From the NCBI GenBank assembly GCA_019828595.1, contig JAHQRK010000018.1, forward strand, positions 620,001 to 684,000: a DNA stretch of 64,000 nt, read 5' to 3'. Positions 55,993-64,000 of the stretch are shown here, piece after piece; positions within the stretch are counted from its first letter, which is position 1; every line of letters begins with the position of its first letter. The notes beneath the pieces were generated by a model, which was given only the letters and a program-made list of their open reading frames with translations, made no database searches and was not told the DNA's origin. The position numbers and the translations under genes were made by a program. The DNA is from Aphanomyces cochlioides. Taxonomy: Eukaryota; Oomycota; Saprolegniomycetes; Saprolegniales; Verrucalvaceae.

Positions 55993-58900
55993 ATGGGGCC
56001 AAAGAAACCAGCTGCGGCCGCAGCGCCATCCAAGCCCAAGGACATTCCCGACGATGGACCGCCCGTCATCGTGTCCGAAGAACGACCGGTACGCGCCAAA
56101 TCTACGACTTGTTGCAGTTGAAGCGACGTCTAGTGCCTTCCTCGAGACAAACCACCGGAAGATGTTCCGCCGCTCTTTCAATCATCTGTCTTACCCAAGG
56201 AATGCTTTCCCGAATGGACAGACAATCTAGGTAAGTTGTCATGACAACGAGAACTCAAGAGTTGATGGAATCTCGGCAGATCAGGAGAACTGGTACTCGG
56301 CGAGCCATCCTTTCGAAGATCCCATGGGACTCCCATCGCTACCAGCGCATATCAACGTCTGGACCGACAACAATGCTCAGCTCACTGCCTTGAATAGACT
56401 GCAAACATCACGTGGAAGCGTCCGTCCCAGTTCCTGCCGCCGCTGCCTGAGCCTGTCAAGCCAGCATCAACGTCAGGACCGGTCAAGACTCCCGCCGACA
56501 AATCCAAGAAGGCCGTCGCGCCCCCTCCTAAGAAAACCGACACGGACTTGAAAACTGAAGAGCCCAAGGCGCCTCGCCACTGCTACGTACTCGGTGCATC
56601 ATCCTCTCTGTGTGCTAAGCTGCTGTAGGTTTTGTACGATGCGAGTGTGGACCCGCTAGTTGAAAAGTTTGACAGTTCGCATCCTGGGTTTGCACCACCG
56701 CAGCACGCAGAGCGTCATGAGTGGTCGCATGACTTTCAAAGAGTGTGGAGCGATGAACAAGCCCATGACATCAAGCGGTAGACGCTGTCCATCCTGGCTA
56801 GAGTTGAGCGTCATGGTTGTAGATGGGAGGCGGAAGAGAGTCGCATTCAAATGGAGAAGGAGCATCGAGAGAATGCGCTCATGGCGTATGAAGAGAGCTG
56901 TATCCTGAAGCTCCAGAAGGCACTGGCGGCGCTCAAGCAAGCCACGGAAGCTGAGCTCAATGACGAAGATCTGGTTGATGATGGAGAGGATACGTTGGAC
57001 TTCCCAACCGCGGCATCAACCGGCGCCACTCCGACGGTCCTCTTTAGTGATGTCTTTGGTCCGTCGCTGCGCTACGACTGCGTTGTCTGACGAATTCCAT
57101 GTAGGTTTGCCGCCTGTGATTGAGATCGAGCCCAACGCCGTGACGAAACCGACTGTCCCTGAGGGCGACTACGTCGATGCGCCACTGGCATCGTGCTGTC
57201 GCGTCGTGAGTCGGCTGGTCGACCGTCTCGTGGCCAACCAGCCTTACTTGTGGGAGGCGATCTATCCCCAGACGACGATTCCAGGCACGACTCGCCGCGT
57301 GCCGACTGCAAATCCTGGCGGCAAATACCTCGTCAAGCTCTTCGTCATGGGCAAGTGGCGCAAAATCAGCGTCGACGACCGTCTCCCCTTGGACACAACG
57401 ACGGGCACTGTGGCCATCTTGAGCAGCTCACAAGCCACCGAGATTTGGCCGACGCTCATCGCGAAAGCTCTCTACAAGGTCATGATGTGGTCCAACGCGA
57501 CGAGCAGCACGATGGGAGCCACGCAGTCCGTCGGCTTTATGCTCAACGCGCTCACGGGATGGAAATCACGACCGTATTGCGATCTCTCGGACTCGAAAGC
57601 CGCCGATGAACTTGGCAAAGTCAGGTCCGGGCTGGAAAATGGGAAGCTCATCGTCATGTAGATCGTTCCCGTACTCGACGACACACCGCTGGATGTCCAG
57701 CCGTCCTTGCCGATGAATGTACAGCCTAGAAAGAAGCTCAGACTGACTGGGGGTGTTGTAGAATGCGCTGCTCGTTTGTTCCTTGAGCGGCATCAGGTCG
57801 CGCAATTTCAACTCGACGTCGGGCGAGGCGTACGTCTTGTCGAATCTCCACACGGCGCAGTCGCTGTCGTTGCAGATCTTTGCGTCGCTCAAGCCGTCGA
57901 CTCTCGACGAGACGATCAGCTTGACGTCCGCGACGATTGAGTTCCACAAACTCACGACGATTCTCCTCCACACGATTCCAAACTTCACGCAGCAGCTCGT
58001 TGAAGAATGGTACGTCGTTGGTGGTCCATCTCGTCGTTGATTCTTCGATCTAGGTCGGTCGTGCCGTCGCCTCCACCGACGGAAGGCCAAGAGTCCGCTG
58101 AAGAAACCACTCGCTTGCAGTCTTATCCTCACGGACTGCCCAAAGTCGTGACGGTGCAAGTTCCAGAGACGTTGGCCATGACGACGATTTACGTCACTCT
58201 CACGTGCGTTCCACTCGCAGACGCGCCGCTGAATCTCAACGACCGCGGTGTTTTCCTCGTCGAGAGGACACAATTGAGCGACCCACCGCCGCCATCCACG
58301 ACCGTGAATGCCAACATGGGACTGCTTCGACCCAAGACAACATGGCCGTTTGACGTTGTCGGCGCTGGCACTCACGTCTTTCGACTCTACCAGCACGAGC
58401 TTCAGTACGGCTACAGCCTTGAGATTGACAGCGAAGTGCCCATGTCGCTCCTGTCGATCGTAGATTGTTTTCGCGATGTCTGTCGAATGCAAGTCGAAAT
58501 TGTCGAGGGGGCGTACGAAGCCATGGCGGCGAATGGTTCGTGGCATGTTGCCGCCCGCGTGAGGGCGACTCTGACGCCTCCGCCGCAGGAAACGCGCAAC
58601 CGATTGTACGTGGGCGTGCATTTGTTTGATCCCGACGCCGCAGCGTATTTCCATCTCCACATGATCAACAACCACTCGACGCAGTCGACGCGACTGAGCC
58701 TCCTCAGCGGTTACTTTGAATTGGACCCGAAAGTTCCCGTGGAGAGCTACACGTTCGTCCTCGAATGTCTGCCTGGCGTTGCGATTCCTCAAGGCAAGTT
58801 TCAAGTCACGATCGCGAGCGACTGGACGATTCAAGCTCCTCTTGGAGTTTTTCCTGTCATGCCGTCCGTCTTTGAGGGCAAGTACGCGCCCAACAAGCTG

Positions 58901-59899
58901 CTCACGTTTTTCCGCGACGTCTTTGTCGTCGACTTGAAAGACGACGATCCCAAGAGTGCCAAAGGCGGCGGCGCGACGGCCACATCCTCGGTGGCCATCC
59001 ATCACGCGTGCCTCAAACTCTCCACGTCCTACTTGAACGCCGCTGTGAAGCTCGAAGTGATCGACTTGGCGACTGGGAATGTCCTGACGCAAGCTTGCAG
59101 CTACAACAGCACGCAGCTCATGCAGCTTCCACCCTGCTCCGTCGCCGAGAATGGAACTTCAGGCTACATCGTCCAAGGAAGCTTTGACGAAGCGCACTGG
59201 GTCGTCCCCGACGCCCTCCGCTCCGTGCAACCCTTCAACGGCCTCTTGACCAAAATGGACAAAGTTGACACGGCGCGCCTCGCGTCGTCAGAGAGCGCTC
59301 CTTCCATTGCCCCCCTTCCCCCGACGGATTCGACAGAGTCGTCGGTGACGTGGCGACTCGAAGTCTTTGCTCCTGGACTCCCCAAGCTCACGCCCGACTG
59401 TGCGACGCTCAACAAGTACGCCGCGATCAAACATGGATGGGAAGTCGCGGAACGTGGCCGTGAAGTCCGCGGAACGATCAGTCGCTTGCTCTTCCTAGGG
59501 CGCAAGCAGGAAGCGATCGACCGCATGGCCGCCGCGGACTTTACGCCAGAGCAGCAGAAGGAAATGCTCGGACGATACGACTTTTTGTTTGGCCAAGAAT
59601 GCAATCCGCTTGTGACAGAAGGCGACGGCGAGCCCGAGGACGTCGTGGCGCCAGAGTACTTTGAAAGCGAATCGCAAAAGCTCGCTCAGGAGCTGGAACT
59701 CATCAAGCAGCGCATGGACGACGCCGCGCGCGCCAGAGCTGCTGAAAGCGCCGCGCAGAAACTCGAAATGGAACAAATCAAGCAAGAAATAGCCGCCATG
59801 CGTCAAGCGATGCTCGCCGAGCGAGACACGCTCTGGCAAAAACGTGAAGAGCTGCGAAAACAGCAAACCAACCCAACGCCTCCGTCGTTATTCCCGTAA
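55993..59899 (+). CDS. Androglobin-like calpain-family protein
   Basis: Starts MGPKKPAAAAAPSKPKD. First exons 55993-56088 and from 56134 (RDKPPEDVPPLFQSSVLPKECFPEW), then ITWKRPSQFLPPLPEP and further short introns. The calpain-like cysteine-protease region is at about 57130-57660: YVDAPLASCCRVVSRLVDRL, QPYLWEAIYP, NPGGKYLVKLFVMGKWRKISVDDRLPL and SQATEIWPTLIAKALYKVM. This matches androglobin best. A long open exon (58070-59899) holds a beta-rich segment and a C-terminal coiled coil (LAQELELIKQRMDDAARARAAES). No globin domain or haem His was recognised. In animals androglobin is linked to sperm flagella; oomycetes have flagellate zoospores, so a flagellar role is a reasonable guess. Stops in the frame near 57659 require introns. 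Confidence 0.75.
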
Positions 59900-59913
59900 G
59901 AATGTTACAAAGT

Positions 59914-60912
59914 CTACTGCAAAGCTGCTTGCATTTGCCGAAAGAGGTCAAGCGCATCGCCGTCGACGTCGCGGTTGCAGTCAGCTAGCATCGCTGAGAG
60001 AAAGCATGAGATTGAAGCGATCGGAAGCATGTCCACCTCGTAGCTTGGCCGTCGATTCCTTGATGAACGACGCGTTGGGTCGAGGAAGTTCCCATGAAAT
60101 TTTCTCCCACGTGGCATCTTCAATCGCTTGATCCACGTCGGCGTCTTGCTCTGGCGTCGGCTTGCTCTTGGCCTCCGTCGCCATCTAGCAAAGTCAACTG
60201 GATGGCGAAAAGGGATGGAACCTGGCGCAGGACGAGGATTTCACCGTCCAAGTACTCGAGCGACGGCATCGCAGCTTGAATGACCGCGTGGTAATTGTCC
60301 ATCTTGCACACTACAACGCCGTTTTCTCATCAGCAGGACGAACGACCAGCGATGAGAACCAACCAGGGTTTGATCGTGGAGCTGTCGACGTGTGGAGAAA
60401 CAATCGCCGCAGTCGAGGCACCTACCACGAAGGTCAACACGCTTGTTGGATGAACTCGAGGGCGCTACCTGCCTCTGTAGCTTGACAAAGTCGACGTGCT
60501 TGATCTCGTTTCCCTACAACTTGTATCGCATCTGCGGCGACACGCGGCGGTCATTACCTCGACGTGGAGTTGTTCCAACTGAGGTTGCAGCGCCAAGTCG
60601 TCTATGAATCCGTGAAACTTTGACACGACGAATGCGATACCTAGAGAGGAGATCTGGTTGAATGAGCAGTCGAGCACTCGCAGCGTCGCGAGTGTTGGAA
60701 TCTCGCGGATAGAGGCGATCTAGACAAAGTTGAGCGCATGGTCCGAAGCGAGTTCCGACGTGGTTTTTGGATAAATTCAGCTCGACGAGACTCGTGCACG
60801 TGTCAAGGAGAGCCAACTTGGCAATGTTGGCGCTCGAGAGATTCAATCGTTGGATGCACGCGACATCAAAGTGTTTGCTGCGCCGCTTGATCAACTCGTC
60901 CGTGATTTCCAT
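59914..60912 (-). CDS. LRRC61-like leucine-rich-repeat protein
   Basis: Start MEITDELIKRRSKHFDVACI at 60912, then IQRLNLSSANIAKL and CTSLVELNLSKN (SDS22-type repeats); after introns IPTLATLRVLDCSFNQISSL, and near 60240-60310 MDNYHAVIQAAMPSLEYLDG, the LRR-cap typical of LRRC61 and ciliary LRR proteins. The end is acidic and helical (LADCNRDVDGDALDLFRQM) and stops at 59914. Several short introns; exact boundaries not fixed. Convergent with the androglobin-like gene, 14 bp apart. Function unknown; related proteins are common in flagellates. Confidence 0.7.
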
Positions 60913-61052
60913 CGCCACCAAGCGAAACCGATGTAACTGCTGGCGTTTCAGCCGTTTCAGGCGCACTTTCTATCGACAGAGAGCACGACGATGATCGTCT
61001 CGCATTATGTTTTATCAAGTTGATAGGATGCACTGGCGCCTTGGACATGGTT

Positions 61053-62706
61053 CTAGATGCACGTCGCGTCTGTGCATCCGACTTGGACGTCGACATCGCC
61101 ATAGACTGTGCGAATGTACAAGTCGCCAACATAGTGACAGCTTGTGCCGCAGTTGATCAAGCCTTGCGCTTCACGTGGATCGGACGTCTACTCGACTCGT
61201 TAGCTGCTGGCAATTGGCGTCGATTCTTACTGTGAAGCGCGTGATCGTATCATACGTTGTGTTGCCAGTGCGAACGCGCACACGACCGTACTCTGATCGA
61301 ATGTAGTAGAGCCCAGAGAAGGTCGAGCTCTACATTATCATGAGACGACAAAATGTCCACGTAGAGCGTACTGCAAGCTGCACGACGACGTTGCCAGAGT
61401 TCGTCTCGACGTGGACATATCCTTGCGCTGCCGTGTTGGTCAAGCGAACGCTGCCACCAATACTTTGAACATCAATTCGTCCCACGAGTGCCCCATTGCC
61501 CTACAGCCGACGTCAGGAAAACTTTTTCAGCCAAAGAGACAACATTGGAGACTAAACCGTCCGCTATGATCGCGCCGGAGCTTGTCTTGAGTGCCATCCA
61601 GTCGGCATCAAGCTTCGACACGACGATGCCACCGGTGGAACTGGTCAATTCCACACTCGTGTGGCCATGCGTGACAGCCCTAGACAAGAGGAGCGTGATG
61701 AGAGATGGGCTAGTGGTTGTCTTACGTCGCCACGCTTTGAATCAAGATGCCACTCACATCCGTGGCAATGGAAAGAGGACTGTCGATCAGCGACGAGTTG
61801 GTCAACACGACACTGCCAAGTGACGACGAGATCCTCGTTCGAGTTTTCGCACCCAGTGGACCTACGATGACATCGTCGTACCCACAGAAAAGAGAGACAG
61901 CATACCAGTAGCATTGACGATGATAGTCGAGATGTTGACTTCCCCTGACGTCGAGATGACTGAGAGTCCTCCTGACGAAATCGCTGCGCCGTAGATGTTC
62001 ACATTTGCTTGGTCCGTCGAGATAGTTAGACCGGCGACAGGCACCATCGTTCTATTCTAATTTCAAGGCGTCAACTCCAAGCAGCGTTTGCTTCGTTGTC
62101 TACCTGGAGGAGGCTGATATCAATAGCTGACGTGTTGGAGCTCATTTCGATGGCAGGGCCTGGGGAAGAAGTGTTTGCCAAGGCTGGCAGCGCGACGAGA
62201 AGATTTGCCACCTTGGAAAAACACTTGAACGTCGCGCTTAGCTAGCTGAACGTACCTGGCACGACGTGTCAAACCACAAGAACGTCGGTGCATCCCCTGG
62301 CGTTGCATCCACGAAGCACGTGGAGCCCATTTGGTGCGTTGAAAAGCCAGAGGAGGTCAAGTATTTGCTCTAGCGCAATCTTTCACGACAACTCGAGTGG
62401 GAATCGGCGACGTACCGAGACGGCATTATGCTCAAATGTGGCATTGCCTTGGTCAGACGTGCCCGCCACAACCTGGAGTTTCCCCGAGGCGTACTCGTTG
62501 CGGAGACGAATCGTTGAGCAAGCAGCCGAGGTATTGGAGCCAAGTAGCGCCGATCGGACGTCGTGGGCTTTGCTAATGCTCGCGCATTGCGTTGTAAAGA
62601 TGACACTGAGCGTCATCACGACCGTGATGGCCACAATGAGCACGGTGGCAAAGCCACAAGTGACGCGCATGCAAATACGCTGGTTGCGTTTCGACGACTT
62701 GAACAT
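61053..62706 (-). CDS. Membrane-anchored beta-repeat protein (DUF4097-like)
   Basis: Start MFKSSKRNQRICMRVTCGFA at 62706, with one N-terminal transmembrane helix (TVLIVAITVVMTLSVIF), so probably a type II membrane or signal-anchored protein. The extracellular part is spread over many short exons of repeating beta strands: RLRNEYASGKLQVVAGTS, ISTDQANVNIYGAAISSGGL, VELTSSTGGIVVSKLDADW and IRTVYGDVDVQVGCTDA, ending at TAG 61053-61055. This I-x-V-x-x-x-x-G-x-V pattern resembles DUF4097/adhesin-type beta helices. Role unknown; perhaps surface adhesion. It may be the 3' continuation of the gene to its right, because a splice from 62765 to 62715 would keep the frame. Confidence 0.6.
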
Positions 62707-62740
62707 TAGAGTCCACTACGTAGATGGCAGCATGAGATTC

Positions 62741-64000
62741 TTACTGAGGGGAAAGAGGGAGACTTACTTCACGGCGGGCGACGAATTCAGGGTGGACTTC
62801 AGGGTCAAGTGCGCAGCGTTTGTCCTGAGCGGCGCGGCGCTTGATGACATTCATGATTTCACGCAGAGATTGCGCGGCAAAGCTCAAGAGGATCATCAGG
62901 AGGCCCGAGATGATCGCAATGTACGACATGGCGTAGAGATTGCGCTGAATAAAGAGCGCAAATTGCGTTTGGTCGTAGCGAGCTTGAAGCGTTGGCGGCA
63001 GAATGACTCGAATCGTCGACCAGTTGTTGATCACGGACGTCTTGACGCTCGACGTGACGGAGAGGCATGCGATCGCCGCTCCGATAGCTAGAATCGCCGT
63101 GACGAATGCGAACCAACTAAACGTGTTGAGGAGTCGGCGATACTCAAAGCCAGATCCGATGAACGCGAGGAGAGAAAGCACAAGCTCGAGGAGACCACAG
63201 ACGTAAATGAAAATGCCTACAAGCCGCTCGAGTCAATCAACGCCCGAGGGGGAGCAAAACCTGTGTAGGGAGACGATGCAAATGTCTGCGAGGAGATGAT
63301 GTACTGGCCGCCTGCAATGAAGAGCAGCGAGAGCGGAATCATGAATGCGCTGAACGACTAAACGACGGCAAGGTTGAGTACAAAAATGTGCAAAGTCGGT
63401 GAGTTCACCTGCAGAAGCGCCACTGAAGCCCGCTACACGACGGTCAGAGTCTTGCAATGCCAAGGAGGTGCTTACCTTCTCGCCCAAGACGTAGAAGAGT
63501 TGCCGCACCATGTACGAAGCAAGCAAGCCAAGGATGAGCTGGGCAATACCGCCGATGAGGAGATACGTGCGCTCCGTCGTCGCTTGCTATGGATAAAGTG
63601 AGCTAGAGAAGAGCGCAGGACGCATACCGATGCCAGCGCGGAGGACGCGATGACGCTCTTGGCGTACTGCTTGTCAGTGGCGCTCGTCAACTCGGCGGAC
63701 AAATACGGCAAGCAGAGAAGACACAAGCCACCCGTGCAGAGAAGACCGTACGCTGCTGCGACAGCCAGCATCAAGCTCCACACGACACCAGGCGTCGACT
63801 TGAGGATGCCCTGATCGCCACGAGTCAGCTTATGAGGAGGTACGAGCTACAGTACCATGACGGACGCAACGAGCGATATGATGGAGAGCACGGCGCCGGC
63901 GACGTAGAGGTAATGGAACGTCATGGCTTTGTTGGCAAAGACAAAGCTCATCGGGACAACGCCAAGACACAGGATAAAGTTGATCACGCAGACGCGGCGG
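62741..64000 (-). CDS. Multi-pass membrane protein, 5' end outside window
   Basis: Minus-strand exons with strongly hydrophobic helices. Near 63870-64000: FILCLGVVPMSFVFANKAMT and FHYLYVAGAVLSIISLVASV. 63640-63783: LMLAVAAAYGLLCTGGLCLL. 63030-63181: FSWFAFVTAILAIGAAIACL, followed by IQRNLYAMSYIAIISGLLMI. At least five or six TM helices, separated by short introns. The last exon ends RREVSLPLSPQ at a TAA near 62741, or is spliced to the next gene's first codons. The tetraspan-like layout with a charged tail gives no specific family. The 5' end lies beyond 64000. Confidence 0.55.

Noticed and set aside
57566..59092. 508-codon minus-strand open frame
   Set aside because: Shadow of the GC-rich androglobin-like exon on the plus strand; Arg-rich translation with no family resemblance.

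Overview
The window is nuclear DNA from an oomycete, most likely a saprolegnialean (Aphanomyces/Achlya/Saprolegnia type). Evidence: close-packed genes on both strands, GT-AG introns of about 39-52 nt, CCAAT-rich promoters, a Crinkler-type (CRN) gene, DUF6818-like and F-box-like/LRR proteins, and eukaryotic housekeeping genes (NOP2, ORC2, PEX1, TRAPPC1). The genus is inferred, not shown.

Layout. 1-4.98 kb: NOP2 rRNA methyltransferase (3' end outside the window), then two members of an F-box-like/LRR family, one degraded. 4,981-22,667: a complete AT-rich Polinton/Maverick with ~232-bp terminal inverted repeats, 5'-AGT...ACT-3' ends and a 6-bp GTGGTG target duplication. It splits a Gfo/Idh/MocA-family oxidoreductase gene. 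23.3-29 kb: third F-box-like/LRR gene, ORC2, a triple-PDZ protein. 29.1-36 kb: three tandem POT/PTR peptide transporters, the third damaged. 36-45 kb: PEX1, a divergent lysine-methyltransferase-like gene, two VTT (TVP38/TMEM64) paralogues, a GNAT. 45.4-64 kb: an unrecognised protein, an LRR protein, a DUF6818-like protein, TRAPPC1, an EF-hand protein, a PB1-TKL kinase, an androglobin-like calpain protein, an LRRC61-like protein, and membrane proteins running off the right edge.

The Polinton encodes protein-primed-type DNA polymerase B (broken by several stops and frameshifts), a chromodomain integrase, a packaging ATPase, major and minor capsid proteins, an adenain-like protease, a putative fibre with a C-terminal S74 chaperone/peptidase domain, and small accessory proteins. 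Between the last viral gene and the right TIR is a segment of different composition. It holds an intact three-exon Crinkler-type gene with an HNH-like C-terminus and a degraded 3' piece of a DnaJ gene. Host-effector-like cargo inside the TIRs of a capsid-encoding element is the most interesting feature here.

Many reading frames, in conserved host genes as well as element genes, are broken by single-nucleotide indels, often in T/A runs. Some are probably assembly errors, so frameshifts alone should not be read as decay. The in-frame stops in the polymerase gene and the clean insertion into the oxidoreductase gene do not have that explanation.
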